Counted from the stretch's first letter, positions 1 through 11,736 are shown. The stretch: 64,000 bases of DNA from Styela clava (GCF_964204865.1 NC_135258.1:20425083-20489082); one strand, 5' to 3'. Numbers and translations are program-made. The notes: generated from the sequence alone by a model not told the origin.

Positions 1-246
1 CTTTCAGAAGATAGCAGCCTCAAGCTTCAGCATAAAAACGCTGATTTTCCCGCATTTCGGAAAGAAGCAAGCAAAGCGTATTCATCCTTATCAGAACGCG
101 TCATCAAATTTATTCTGCCGTTCACGACTACCTACATATGTGAATTGCGCTTCTCCAACGTTACTGAAACGAAATAGAAGGCAAGAAATAGTCTTAACGG
201 ACACAATCTTAAAGCTGCTTTGCGAGTGAGCTTTTCTCTTTTAAAA

Positions 247-368
247 CTTCGATTCAATTTTATCATTTCTGCCAAGCAAGCTTAAGTTTCGCATTGAGTT
301 AAATCCCGCGTGTCCGTCTCGTGTTGTCTGTTGGGCACTTCGACATAGTTTAGCCTTTAAAGTTCAAA
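247..368. repeat. First copy of pogo-associated repeat segment
   Basis: This segment recurs, diverged, at 1212-1280 and continues at 6365-6416. Shared landmarks are TTTTATCATTTCTG, AAGTTTCGCATTGAGT and CCCGCGTGTCC, then a part around GTGTTGTC and TTTAAAGTT. The second copy is interrupted by the LINE at 1281-6364, so the two copies together show the uninterrupted arrangement. The segment directly precedes the ATG at 399 of the decayed transposase and may be its 5' leader. The first 246 bases of the window show nothing I can identify. Confidence 0.7.
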
Positions 369-398
369 TGTTAATAGAGGAGAAACCACCTTTACATA

Positions 399-1262
399 AT
401 GGAGAAGATCGGGCAACTCAAATCACTCAGTGATGATGAAGAAATGTTTCTTGTGCGAAACATGATAATGGTTTCTGAAAGTGGCTTTCCTATTGATAGA
501 AATGACTTGCACATGTTGTTCAAATCTTACTTGGATTGCAAGGGAGAAAATTTGTTGACAACAAACCAGTGAAAGACTGGATGCGATCTTTCGTTTCGAA
601 ATCTCAAGAAAAAGGCCAGTTGTTGACCAAAGCTCGAGCTAAGGAATTTTCTTACAACGTTTTTTGTAGAATATTGTTTCAATATTGTAGAATAATGGGC
701 TGTTGCAACAGCGTCATCAAATTTTTAACTTGGATGAGACTGGCCTGAACCACTGATCCGAAATCTGCGAAGGTGTATGCTATAAGAAAGCATCAAAAAT
801 ACTTATAAGAAGGCGGCATCGTGGCAAAACATCCTGCACTGTTTGGTTGCAGGAAAATTTCTCCCTCCATTTGTAAAAGTATCAACTTATATGCCACTTG
901 GGCAGCAGGGGGCCCAAAATGTCCTTTATGGTGTTACTCCAAGTAGATGGATGCAAAGCAATGTTTTCGAGTCATGGCTTATGAGCTTTTCAAAACACAT
1001 TGAAGCTCTTGAAAAACCGTGCCTGCTTATCATGTATGGGCATGGAAGCCATATCACGCACAACTGTACCGAAATATGTAAATCTAATGGCATAATTCTT
1101 CCCAACATTCCTCCAAATACTTCTCATACCTTGCAACGCCTTGATGTTTGCGTTTTTGGACCGATGAAAAGCAACTGCAGGAAAATTCTCAAAACATGGT
1201 TTAGAGCAACGCTTCGATTAAATTTTATCATTTCTGGCAAGCAAGCTAAAGTTTCGCATTGA
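399..1262 (+). pseudogene. Tigger/pogo-type DDE transposase, decayed
   Basis: This is a broken transposase of the Tc1/mariner-pogo group (CENP-B/Jerky-like). Reading starts at ATG 399. A frameshift near 530 leads into a helix-turn-helix stretch with DNKPVKDWMRSF, which matches the CENP-B/Tc5 DNA-binding domain pattern. Around 725-745 another frame gives NLDETGL, the usual first catalytic Asp motif. The part at 843-1262 reads HGSHITHN and PPNTSHTLQRLDVCVFGPMK, typical of the DDE_1 domain. The second catalytic position, usually Asp before GHxSH, is Tyr here (MYGHGSH). Several frameshifts, the lost Asp and the early stop at 1260 make it non-functional. No clear terminal inverted repeats were found, so the element's limits are unknown. 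Confidence 0.8.
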
Positions 1263-1448
1263 GTAAAATCCCGCGTGTCCTTTGTTTGCTGTCCAAGTTT
1301 GCAGATATAGCTTTATGAACTTATATTAATAGAGTACCTACTATAGTCTATAATATCTTCTCTGCAATGAATACTTGAAACGTCTGAGTAAACCTACCAA
1401 CTTGAACTCAAAACATCAGTTACGACCTGTGGTTTAGGATCTGGAAAG

Positions 1449-2426
1449 ATGTCAACTTCAAAATCTTGTGATGTTCCTCCAGACCCTCCAAAACGCAAAA
1501 GCCCCACCGATCGACAAGCTGGTAGTACTTTTACAGTGCCAAAATTGTCGGAGAGTAAAATCTCTGATTTGGTTACAGTGCTTGAAAGCACAATATTAAA
1601 AACATTGCGTTTAGAAATACCAGCAATCATTGAACAACATCTGGAAAGACTTGCTCAAGATGTCTCTCTAACCACTCCCACCAGCACTGGCATCCAGCAG
1701 TCCTTGTCTTCACTGGATGAATCACTGAAGGAAGTGAAAACCCAGCTGTCCTCCTTCAGTATAATAAAAGATGAAGTGGGAGAGATTAAAAGAAGCCAGG
1801 ACTTCATTTCAAAAAAATTTGATGACCTTAGTGCAAACTATAAGGATCTGAACAACACAACAGCAAAAAATAACAAAAAAATTCGCGAACTCGAACTTAT
1901 CGTCGAAGATCTTGAAGAAGAAATAGATATCTTGACCGAACGCCAGCAAGATCAAGAGTGCAGATCTAGACTAGATAATCTAGAGTTTCACAACATCCCA
2001 TACTCCACAGATGAAGACTGCGAAAACATAATTATGAAAGTAGCAGCTCGAATCAATGTATCACTTCAACCATTCGACATATCGAACTGCCACAGGATGT
2101 CGAAAAACAACAAGAAGAAACCATCACCGATCATAGTAAAGTTTGTCAACCGAAAAACCAGACATAATATTTTAAAAAATCGTCGTCAGCTAAGAACAGC
2201 CAACTTTCGTACCGACTTTCCACAATTACCATCATCCACCAAAATTTTTGTTGTGGAAAATTTAACCGACACTAATAAAGACTTATTTTATAAAGCCAAA
2301 GATCTCAAAGTCATTTGTGAATATAAATTTTTATGGACGCACAATGGGAGGGTACTCATTAAAAAGAACTCAATGACCAAAACCATCCCTATTGTCACTG
2401 AAGATGACCTTTCATTCATCAAGTAG
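1449..2426 (+). CDS. LINE ORF1 protein (coiled coil, RNA-binding type)
   Basis: A 325-residue intact ORF. In LINEs, ORF1 is the nucleic-acid-binding chaperone that packages element RNA. The N-terminal 60 residues are Pro/Ser/Lys-rich. Residues about 95-175 are rich in heptad-like Leu/Ile/Glu/Lys and look like a coiled coil. The C-terminal half has RLDNLEFHNIP, NCHRMSKNNKKKPSPIIVKF and a run of basic residues, the layout of the RRM-plus-C-terminal-domain region of CR1/L2-type ORF1 proteins. The start ATG at 1449 lies 168 bases inside the element. ORF2 follows in a different frame after 136 bases, so it would need reinitiation or separate translation. Family-level function is established knowledge; activity of this copy is unknown. 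Confidence 0.8.
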   Translation: MSTSKSCDVPPDPPKRKSPTDRQAGSTFTVPKLSESKISDLVTVLESTILKTLRLEIPAIIEQHLERLAQDVSLTTPTSTGIQQSLSSLDESLKEVKTQLSSFSIIKDEVGEIKRSQDFISKKFDDLSANYKDLNNTTAKNNKKIRELELIVEDLEEEIDILTERQQDQECRSRLDNLEFHNIPYSTDEDCENIIMKVAARINVSLQPFDISNCHRMSKNNKKKPSPIIVKFVNRKTRHNILKNRRQLRTANFRTDFPQLPSSTKIFVVENLTDTNKDLFYKAKDLKVICEYKFLWTHNGRVLIKKNSMTKTIPIVTEDDLSFIK

Positions 2427-2562
2427 GTTTTTTGATTTTATGTCTGGTCGTAATAATAATAATAATTCAGTTGTATGTCTATACAATTATTGATAGTTAT
2501 ATATGTTTGACTTTCCTCGATTCTGTATTTTCCATAAATTTTTTTTTTTCTCACCCTTTTAA

Positions 2563-5536
2563 ATGGCTTGTGATAGTGTTAGTAATAGTGAATTCCAATT
2601 AGATCATCTTCATAATTCTGTCACATGCAACAATGTGGAAGTTGCAAATTTATATTCAATTCAAACCCTGTCAAACTTAAGTATTTTTCATGTGAATATC
2701 AGATCCCTCATGAAAAATTTAGACGAATTGACCACGCTTCTATCCAATTTTTCTTCACCTCCACACATAATTGCAATAAGTGAAACAAAATTATCTGATA
2801 ACCATGATTTTAATATACCTATTGATGGGTACAGCTTCATACATGCGCCATCTGCCACTAAAGCAGGTGGTGTTGGTGCATTTATAAGAGATGATATCAC
2901 CTACTCTGAAATTACAGAGCTTGGCCTTAATAATTATTCTAACTGCGAAAATCTGTGGTTCGAAGTCAGTTTGGTGAACACTTGCAATAACCTAGTAATC
3001 GGCGTTATATATAAACATCCTCGCAATGATATTTTAAATTTTACTGATGCATTTGAAACTTCTTTATCCAAAATGGCACATAAACACTTTTTGATTGTAG
3101 GGGATTTTAATATTAATTTATTTTCAACTTCTACTAATACCCAAGTTGCCAGTTATGTTAACATGCTTATGTCACATAATGCCACTTCCCTGATAACAAA
3201 GCCCACTAGAATGAGTCGTACTTCAGCAACGTTAATTGACCACATCTACACTAATATGAGCAATTCACAAATCAATTCTTTTGTCATTCTGTCTGATATA
3301 ACAGACCATTTTCCGATTATGTGTTGCCTGAATGGCATAAAACCAACATCTTCTAATAATTGTGTATTGTCAAGGGACATGTCCACATTCTCTCTGGACA
3401 CTTTTCGTTCAGATATAATAGGCATTCTTAACAACCAATTCACCACACTTCAATTAAATTCACAAAACTTTGACAGTGTCTTTGACGAATTTGTACAATC
3501 ATTTGTTTCTTTGATTGATCGACATGCCCCTTTACAACCACTTTCACGTCGTCAGAAAAGGATAAGACTAAAACCCTGGCTTACTAAAGGATTGATTACT
3601 TGTATTCGACGCAAAAATAAATTATTCAAATCTCATTTTTTGAGGGGTAACAGCTCTCAATGCTCGTACTTTAAAAATTATCGGAATGTTCTGACAAGAA
3701 CTGTAGATAGAGCAAAGCAAATTTATTACCAAAACCTTATTGCCCAAAATAGAGGCAACCCGAGATCGACATGGCAAATAGTTAACCAAATTACGCACAC
3801 GCATAATAAATCAAGACAAAAAGTTAAGGAAATTTATCTGAAAAATGGCAGTATCACCAAAGATGACTTTTCGATATCAACTGAATTTAATGAGTACTTC
3901 TCAACCATAGGGTCCAGCCTCTCAGAAAAGTTTTCTAATGATTCGGGTAACTTCAAACAACTTCTTCATAATCCTCTGAGCCAGTCTATATTTTTGAGTC
4001 CGACTACTTCTAATGAATTGTTGGTAGAAATTCAAAATTTGAAGGATAGAAAGGCAGTTGGGCCAGATAATATTCCAGCTCGCTTTCTTAAATTAGTTGC
4101 TGACCTCATCGCTCCATGTCTGACAGAGTTCTTCAATTGCTCACTCTCTCTCGGCATATTTCCTTCTTCTCTCAAAATTGCAAGAGTAATTCCTCTTCTT
4201 AAATCTGGAAATAAAAAACTCGTGTCAAATTATAGACCGATATCAATCCTTTCAACGATTGATAAAATTTTTGAACGCCTGATTCATAAGAGGCTTACTA
4301 GTTTTTTCAATAAATATGATGTCATAAATAAATCTCAATTCGGTTTTCAAAACAGTCATTCCACATCGCATGCTATTTTAGACACTACATCATTTATCTA
4401 TGATAGACTAGAAAAGAAAGAGTATGTTAGTGCAACTTTTTTAGACTTAAAAAAAAGCTTTCGATACTGTAAGTCATGACATCCTGATTTACAAGTTGAA
4501 ACATTATGGTATTAGGGGTATAGCAAATAAACTCATTTCTAGTTACTTAAGCGGTCGATCACAGTATGTTCAAGTAGGTTCTTATTGTTCTCCTCCCTTA
4601 CCAGTGACTCATGGAGTTCCACAAGGTAGCTGTTTGGGTCCATTGTTATTTTTAGTATATGTTAATGACATAACTCATTGTTCTTCATTATTCTCGAAAT
4701 TATTTGCAGATGATACCAATCTCCTTGACAGTGACAAATCCTGTGCAGCCCTTGAATTAAGGGTGAACACTGAAATTGCTAAAGTAGCAAACTGGATGCG
4801 ATCAAACAAATTAACAATAAACATAAATAAATCTAAAACTATGTTATTATCACCTAAAAGTAAAGCACAAAATGGTTTAGTAGTCCAAATTGATGACACA
4901 GAACTTGAAAATGTAAATTTTTATAAATATCTGGGTATTCATATTGATAACAAAATGAAGTGGGACATTCAAATATCCAAACTGGCTGTTAAACTATCCA
5001 AGTCAGTTGGGATACTATATAGACTTCGGCGATTTGCTTCACTCACAACATTACGTATGGTCTACCACTCCTTATTTCAGTCACACATTCAATATGGCAT
5101 TGTTGCATGGGGCTTGGCTGATAAAAATTTATTACGTAATATTGAAATTATGCAGAATCGAGAAATTCGCGCTATCTCCAATGTCGGTTATCGCACTCAT
5201 CTGACTCCTATTTACCACAGTATTCGCATAATTAAAATGGTGGATATGCATAAATTCGAAGTGCTAAAAATAATGCACCAACATCACAACAAAAAACTCC
5301 CTCCTGCATTCACTAATTATTTTATGAAGCAGAGTGATGTTCACTCATATGGAACAAGGTCCTCGACCAGTTGCTCATATTTTTTGAATCGTTTTTCTAC
5401 CAAACTAACCCAACGCTCAATCAAGTTCATTGGAGTAAAGTTATGGAATTTGCTTCCTGAAACAATTCGTACAAGTAACTATAATTCTTTTAAATGTAAA
5501 TTGAAAACTTTATACCTTGAAGCTTATAGGTGCTAG
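2563..5536 (+). pseudogene. LINE ORF2: endonuclease plus reverse transcriptase, one frameshift
   Basis: An apurinic-type endonuclease followed by a reverse transcriptase. The endonuclease (first ~240 residues) shows HVNIRSL, SETKL, GDFNINL, LIDHIYTN and SDITDHFPI. The RT has VGPDNIPARFLK, NYRPISILS, QFGFQ, LDLKK, then, in the next frame, FDTVSHDI, GVPQGSCLGPLLF, the catalytic FADDT box and NINKSKTM. The frame is lost in a run of eight A's at 4449-4456, inside RT motif A. The upstream frame stops at 4479, while the downstream frame stays open to 5536. All other recognised motifs are intact, so this is either a young inactivating change or a homopolymer sequencing error. The C-terminal region (LRRF, NREIRAIS, KLWNLLPE) is typical of CR1/L2 elements. 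Confidence 0.9.
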
Positions 5537-6364
5537 CAGTCTAACTTGTTCCGTTATAAGTAAGATTCCTGTACCCATCCATGTTCCTCTACTGAACAGC
5601 TGTATCCATTATTTTTTTTATGACAGCTGAATGCTGTACCTCCTTTGCTGGCTGTTTCATGTTTTACTATGTCATTTTTTGCCAACTTCTCATGTGCAAT
5701 TTATATAGTGCATACCGGTACTTCACCTTACTGTGACGGAAACTCGTCGTCGTCTACTTTCCACATATAATAGCTATCAAATGGCAACCCAGTTGCTTGG
5801 GACGCTACTTCAGTCCTTTTTAGTGCTGGGTCGTATGACTCAGCATTATTTTATGTTTTGAATTCATCGATGCGCATCTTAAACACCAGATGTCGCTAAT
5901 GAGCCTTCTTCTGAATGAATCGTACTGGCGGTTCTTGTAGTGTGGTTATTTACAATTAAATTTATTTCGAATCTATTGTCTTTCCATGATTTGTGCATTT
6001 TATTTCGGATCTATTGTTGTCTTTCCATGATTTTTGTATTTTTGAAGATAATTTTTCCTTTTTTGTTGTCGAATCCACTGTTGTCTTTCCATGATTTGTG
6101 TATTTTATTTCGAATCTATTGTTGTATTTCAATGATTTGTGTATTTCTGAAGATAAATTTTCGTTTTTTTGTTGTTCTATATGCTTCATTGCTATATTTG
6201 CTGCTTTAATACAGCACCAAGGTGTCGCTGACTAGATGACTCATTGAGTCTATTCGCGACCCCGCGTCAATTGCAATGAATCAATGTTTTTCGTTTTTTC
6301 AATTTACTGTGTTTTCTTTTGCCTCATATTGATTCTTGCATGACGAAATAAAATATCTGAATCT
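5537..6364 (+). repeat. LINE 3' region with an internal tandem duplication
   Basis: Non-coding tail of the LINE. From 5968 to about 6178 a unit of roughly 102 bases occurs twice. Each unit has two related halves built around CTATTGTTGTCTTTCCATGA and GATTTGTGTATTT, the second half ending in GAAGATAA and a T-rich stretch. No coding potential is credible here; the ORFs across it are low-complexity translations. The tail ends near AATAAAATATCTGAATC at 6346-6364. Confidence 0.65.
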
Positions 6365-6658
6365 GTGTTGTCAGTTCGGCACCACGACATATTTTAGTCT
6401 TTAAAGTTTAAACGTTAATAAAGGTGGTCCGCGAAGTAAAACTCTCCGTGAAAGTGAGCTTCGATATAACAAATGATAAGCAGTGGTTTTGGGAAACGAG
6501 ACTCCAGAATGCATTCAAACTTTTGTTACCTAGCCTTTTAACAAAGCTAGTCGAAAAAGTAAATCCACAGTGAGCGATTGGAAGATTTTGAAGAAGCGTT
6601 TTGTTTTCTGTGAATGAGAATGTAGTAAAAAGAGAGCTGTTGACAGGCCGAGCTCATA
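6365..6658 (+). other. Continuation of pogo-associated sequence between LINE and hAT
   Basis: Bases 6365-6416 continue the repeat segment cut by the LINE insertion (GTGTTGTC, TTTAGTCTTTAAAGTTTAAA). The remaining bases to 6658 are unidentified and are then interrupted by the hAT element, so this old sequence has been hit twice. No gene seen. Confidence 0.5.
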
Positions 6659-6666
6659 GTCTAACT

Positions 6667-8980
6667 CAGTGGTTCCCAAACTTTTCAACATCATTACCCC
6701 GAAATCCAATTTCACAAAGCTTAATTACCCCTTTTTGTGAAAACAAAAAAAATTCCAGCATGTATATAAATTTAATAGCAACAGTAGCATAAGGGAATCA
6801 AACAAAGGAACATGACATTGATTTAATCTCAGTGAAAACGGTGACACTGTGGCTGCAAAATCAAACGATCAAATCTAGGCAGAGTGGACGACAGACAGCA
6901 TCTCATATCATCGTCAATCATAAGCTTCTTTCGATATTTTATTTTAATGAATGTCATTGCAGAGAATCCTACTTCACATCGGTAAGTTGAAGGACATTGA
7001 AACAAAATTCCCAATGCCTTCTTGGAGAGAATGGTATATTCATGTTGGAGGCTAGTCTAAAATTTTCCAATGTCTGTCCTCGCAAAGTCAATTTTAGGAC
7101 CTAAATCTTTGCGCAATCTGAGAAATTTTACTTTCGCACCGATATCGTTCGTTATCACTAATGATGCTTTCATTACACGAAAATGGCTTGCATATCCACA
7201 AGCCCTGGTGTCGCTCTTCAATTCCAGGAAAGTACCGATCGATAGCAGTGACTATTGCAATCAAGTGGTCGAGTCGACAATCTCATGTGTGAATTTACAA
7301 TCCCTGTTTGGATCAGACTTCATAAGCATTGTCATATTCGAAAACATGCTCATGTTGCCCTTTTGTACCATTCTCTCATACAGCTGAATTTTGCTCTTAA
7401 AAGCTGCTACCTCATTGCGAGTCGTATGCAACCACTGAAGTTCTCCTTGGAGCCTCAAGTTTAGGGAATTCACTTCAGCAAAAAAATCAGCCAAGTAAGC
7501 CACCTTCAGCAAGAAATCATCGTTTTTTATTTGATTGCACATACCTGTTGCTTTTGTTCTCTTTTCCCGTTCAAGTATCATAGTCACTTCTTCTCGCAGT
7601 TGGATCAATCGATTCAAAACTTTCCCGCGTGAGAGCCATCTCACTTTCGTATGTAACAAAAGAAATTTGAAATCAGCACCAACTTCTTTACACAGCGCTG
7701 CAAATGTCCTTGACGATGTTGCATTTGCACAAATTTAATTTACAATCTTTACAGTATCTAGTAATACTTCTCGAAGTCCTGGTGGCAGAGTTTTCATTGC
7801 TAAGGCAAAGCGATGGATCAAGCAATGAGTAAACAACACATGAGGAGCTATATTGTGAACTAGTGCTTTGAAACCGGACTTGTGACCAATCATAGATGGG
7901 GCACCATCTGTACAGATGCCAACAAGCTGTCCCCAATCAAGTGCATGTTTTTCAAAAAACATTTTTACAATTTTGAAGACATCTACTCCTTTACATGTGG
8001 TTGGGAGAGGTTTCGAAAATAAATATTGCTCTTTGATGTCGTCTTCGGAAATGTACCGAGTGTACACCAGTAATTGAGCACATGAACATCCGTGGATTCG
8101 TCCACTTGTAAGAAAAATAGTGGACTGGACTTTAAATCTGCCGCTACTTGCTGTAAAATATTGCCACTCATTTCAGAAATACGATTTTTGATTGTATTGT
8201 TTGATAGTGAAATTTCCTTCAACTTGGTAGATTGCTGCTTTCCCAATACCAAAGTAGCTGCTTCGATCAGACAGGGCTATATCAGTTCCTCGCCGACGGT
8301 GTGGGGTTTCTTTGCCTGGGAAACTCGGAAAGCGATGCGGTACGATGCCTCCAATAACGCATTATTTTGGCGTGCCCACATTCCGCAGAAATCAAGACGA
8401 CGAAGTTCTAAATTCTCAGATTTTCTTCTGAAATAATCAACTGTTTTTCATGCTAAGTCGCCATGACACGACTCAAAGTGTTTCCTGAGTTTGCTCGGTT
8501 TCATACTTTCCTGGGTGAGTACTTTACAGCAAACGACACATTGCGGTTTTTCTGTGGAATTTTCGATAATCTTGTAAAGCCGAATTCTATAAAAGACTCT
8601 TTGTAACTCTTTTTTCTCGAAGACATCTCAACAGATTGCACAAGTTTAAACACTACAGCCTTAATTATAATGAAGACATTCTGGTACTGCAACTGCTTTT
8701 TACATCAGATTCAGACCCCCCGCCAGCAGCACAGATTCACTTATCTCTTCCTATTCGCTATTTTTTTAATCTGATTCAGACATTATGGCACCAGCACAGG
8801 TGCCCTCGGCTATTCTAGTTCGCTTTTAACATCAGATTCACACCTGCCGTCAGTACCACCACAGGTGCGCATCAAAATTGACGGAGACAAAATTAATAAA
8901 ATAATGAACACCTGAATTACCCCATACAAATTGTCAAATTACCCCTTTTGGGGTAATTACCACTAGTTTGGGAACCACTG
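6667..8980 (-). mobile_element. Decayed hAT transposon with TIRs and 8-bp TSD
   Basis: Terminal inverted repeats are CAGTGGTTCCCAAAC at 6667 and its complement GTTTGGGAACCACTG ending at 8980. The flanks GTCTAACT (6659-6666) and GCTAACT (8981-8987) are a target duplication with one deletion. The next inner bases, ATTACCCC and GGGGTAAT, also pair. The size, 2314 bp, is the same as the intact hAT element at 36709-39022, but the inner sequences differ, so they are related families and not recent copies of one another. The element lies inside older pogo-associated sequence. Confidence 0.9.
6829..8692 (-). pseudogene. hAT transposase remnant, ZBED5/SCAND3-like
   Basis: A broken minus-strand transposase spread over several frames. 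From the N-terminus: a BED-finger-like start near 8630-8500 (YKESFIEFGF), a first catalytic block with VDESTDVHVLN near 8100, CTDGAPSMIGHKSGF near 7910, HCLIHRFALAMK, TKVRWLSRGKVLNRL near 7640, LAYLADFF, and a C-terminal hAT dimerisation stretch (EVGFSAMTFIKIKYR) near 6960. Stops and frameshifts separate the blocks, so it cannot encode an active protein. The order of blocks matches the intact gene at 36925-38832. Confidence 0.88.
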
Positions 8981-8987
8981 GCTAACT

Positions 8988-9660
8988 TCCTTTTAAATCC
9001 AGTGAGCTTAGTGCAATTTCAAAAGACTTCAGATGATGTTATCACCATCACTATTGTCCTCTCCAGAATTAGATTTTGCATTAATTGTTGACGATTAGGA
9101 TGAACCTTTTTGCATACTTATTGATTTTACCAGAAGAGAAAAGCAAAAACTGACAGGGGTGTCTTTCAACTATGAAGCAATTGACGCCTTCGATCGGCTG
9201 ATCGTCCAATATGGCGAAATGAAATTCCTGGGTCAAGTTGAAAAAATTGTTCTCACTGATGTGTATAGAATGAACTCCGTACGTTACCAGTCTATGAAAG
9301 AGCCCAAACGAAGTGTGTTTGCTTTTCCCCGAAATAGGGATATGGAAAGTATCTCAAGCAGGGAAGTTGGCAAGGTCCCATTTCTAGTCGAGGTCGTGAA
9401 CTGGTATTTGAACCGAATGCCTATTTGTGGTAATTAGTTTATGGCAACCATACTTGTGATCAATTGTTCCCAATTTTAATGTGGTGCCAGATAGTTTCGT
9501 TTTACGGTTTTTATAAACATTTTTTTGAATAAACTATATATATATATGTAGGCATACTATATAAGTTTCTCATGTATGTATTTGATTATAGTGTCTTCTT
9601 GGCTTTAATTTAACTGGTGGATGTCAGTATACTCTATTATCCTCGAAAAATGATGTAAAT
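8988..9660 (+). other. Unidentified segment with a short ORF
   Basis: The sequence resumes after the hAT element. An ORF at 9159-9437 (92 codons, with FDRLIVQYGEMKFLGQVEK) is the only open stretch. I do not recognise it. It has no visible splice sites or family motifs and could be a fragment of the old pogo-associated element. The AT-rich stretch around 9530-9550 (TATATATA) is simple sequence. Confidence 0.3.
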
Positions 9661-9669
9661 CGAGTAGAA

Positions 9670-9745
9670 AGACTTCCAAACCAAACTGACCCACCATGTC
9701 TTTTCAGTGACCCACCAAGCCAAGAATTGATGCAACACTTAAATT
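9670..9745 (-). repeat. Fragment of the hAT-type element also found at 55978-56335
   Basis: The stretch with CTGACCCACCATG, CAGTGACCCACCAAG and GAATTGATGCAA is the reverse complement of 56230-56325, so it is an inverted, diverged partial copy of that element. Its termini are not preserved clearly. Bases 9746-10593 hold no gene or repeat I can name. Confidence 0.6.
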
Positions 9746-10601
9746 CAAGCGATGAAAAATGGATAATAAAACCGGCCTCTAATTCCGACTTAACAATAAC
9801 TACTGTAACCACAGTGTACCAACTGTGGTGCAGCCAGGGTTGCATTATAGGATAGCACCCGCAATAAAATGAACAATATTTACATTACAAATTTAGAATT
9901 CGGATTCTCTCGACGGCGAAGAAATTTTGAAATTCAGGATGCGCATCATAACGCTCATTTACAAATTTAAAAGATATTATGCACACTAAAAATAAAACGA
10001 AAGTATGATTATAATTTTTGTTTTAGGAACTCCACGACAGATGAAAATGTTTTCTCTACGCTATTTTAGATACTATAAATGACACATGTAAGGGACGCAA
10101 TTTGCGTAGTTTCCAACAGAAACGTTACTGTACGCACTGAAGATGCAAAAAGGCCAACTCCGCAATAACGTGGCACTTTAGAGGTTATTACGAGCCTTGG
10201 ATTATATATTTTACGAAGCTAAAAAATCGACATCGGCTGGTAACATCAGCTCTTTTAACGCGTGTTGTTATCGCGGTGATTGTTCCAAAAGTAAAATGTT
10301 AAAACTCGCTCATTGTCTGTCCGGGCCCCATATACCGTTATCTGGAGACAATGTTGTTACATCGTTAATGGCGTAACAAAACAATTGAACTGCCGCCGAT
10401 TCTTCGCAACGTATTTCGAGGATGTTTTTGGAGGTACCGTATGCGAAAACCAGATGCTAATTTGCAATTTAGTTATTTTCCGCATGTGAAGCCTCTCGGA
10501 AAACAATATTTTATAGACCTAAATTAACGGCCCAGAAAACCAAAATAACAATGACGCGGGATGGCAAGGACTTTAATGCGATTGAAATCCGACCTTGAAG
10601 T

Positions 10602-10968
10602 TAGGGCTGGGCATTTTCGAATACCTTGTGATTTCAGAATCGAATCGAATAATTTTTTCGAATCGAATCTCGAAAATATATAATTGTAAGAGACTTTATT
10701 ATAGTAATTGGTCCCCTCAACAAATGAATTACTGAAGACATAGAATAAATCACTCAGATAGATTACTGAGCGTTCACATAGAATAACTCACTACAGGAAA
10801 TAGTCATACGTTAGAATTTCGTTGAAAAAATATGACTCCAATGAAAAAAGACTTGGGGAATTCACCTCGACCATTAGCGGAAAGATAAAAACAAGATGGC
10901 GGCGATTCGAAGTTTAGCTCTGAACCGATTCGAATAATTTACTATTCGATTCGATATGCCCAGCCCTA
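10602..10968. mobile_element. Short non-autonomous hAT-type element (367 bp)
   Basis: Inverted ends TAGGGCTGGGCAT and ATGCCCAGCCCTA are flanked by the perfect 8-bp duplication CTTGAAGT (10594-10601 and 10969-10976). Inside the ends, both sides carry repeats of TTCGAATCGAAT-like sequence in inverted order. There is no coding capacity. TAGGGCTGGGC ends with 8-bp duplications are characteristic of hAT elements; the mobilising transposase is not visible here. Confidence 0.93.
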
Positions 10969-11237
10969 CTTGAAGTATGATTCTCTTGCAGTGGAATGAA
11001 TCCTTTCCAGATTATTTTGAAATCATTCAAAATATTGTCGCATCACCATCAAGTTTTTTGGTAATTCAAACATATGTAGAAGCCTCTTTTTCCACGTGGA
11101 TTCAAGCACCAGAAATCGCATCAGTCCTGATATAAGTGCTGCATGTATAAAAACTCAAATACACAATATCTACCAGGAATTATGTGACTTGATGAGAGTA
11201 TGCATCAGTAACTTTATTATTCGCTTTGCCATCTAAG

Positions 11238-11736
11238 GCAGTGCTCTTCAACCATTTTTATCGAAGTATACCTTTTACAGTTTTTCAAGAACTTTGTATA
11301 CTTTACAATTACCAATGTTTATTTAAGGCTCAAATAAACAATAAATTTTAAGCACATATTCTTCTGCAATATCATCATGCAATCTAATAGGCTAGTGACC
11401 GCAAGTTATAAAGTTGACTGACTGCCTTAGGGTCGACGGGAATAATGTTTGACGTAAATCAAACAAAGTGCATGGCAGCCGAAATCACCAACCCAGACAC
11501 ATGACCGTACTATCTATAAAATTTGTGATGTAACAACGTGCCTACGTCGGTTCTTAGCGTAAATAACATTTTATATTTCATGTGAGCCGCGTTTGCATTG
11601 TTGTCTCCAATTGAATATTTTCTATATATATAGTAGATTAGGCTATACACCTTTCGTATACCCTTTATCAGTTGTATACCCAACTTACGGCCTTGTATAC
11701 ACTTGGGTATACCGTATACCCGGTTGAAGAGCACTG
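11238..11736. mobile_element. Short non-autonomous hAT-type element (499 bp)
   Basis: Ends CAGTGCTCTTCAACC and GGTTGAAGAGCACTG form a perfect 15-bp inverted repeat, flanked by the perfect 8-bp duplication ATCTAAGG (11230-11237 and 11737-11744). The motif GTATACC recurs near both ends. No gene inside; the open frame that runs across its right end (11510-11899, minus) is chance. Confidence 0.93.

Larger units (their letters stand above)
1281..6364 (+). mobile_element. Nearly full-length non-LTR retrotransposon (CR1/L2-type LINE)
   Basis: A two-ORF LINE of about 5.1 kb, made of a 5' leader (1281-1448), ORF1 (1449-2426), a 136-bp spacer, ORF2 (2563-5536) and a long 3' region that includes a tandem repeat (5968-6178). 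It ends near TGAAATAAAATATCTGAATC-like sequence at about 6364. The boundaries come from pogo-associated sequence that is continuous in the copy at 247-368 but split here between 1280 and 6365. The endonuclease and reverse transcriptase style (HVNIRSL start, SETKL, FADD) points to the CR1/L2/Jockey side of LINEs. The exact clade is inferred, not tested by tree. The only obvious coding lesion is a one-base frameshift in ORF2. Confidence 0.85.

Noticed and set aside
7535-8436. Plus-strand ORFs of 67-114 codons
   Set aside because: They are antisense to the decayed hAT transposase and carry no motif.
9159-9437. 92-codon ORF as a host gene
   Set aside because: No homology recognised and it sits in old transposon-associated sequence; noted only within the region entry.
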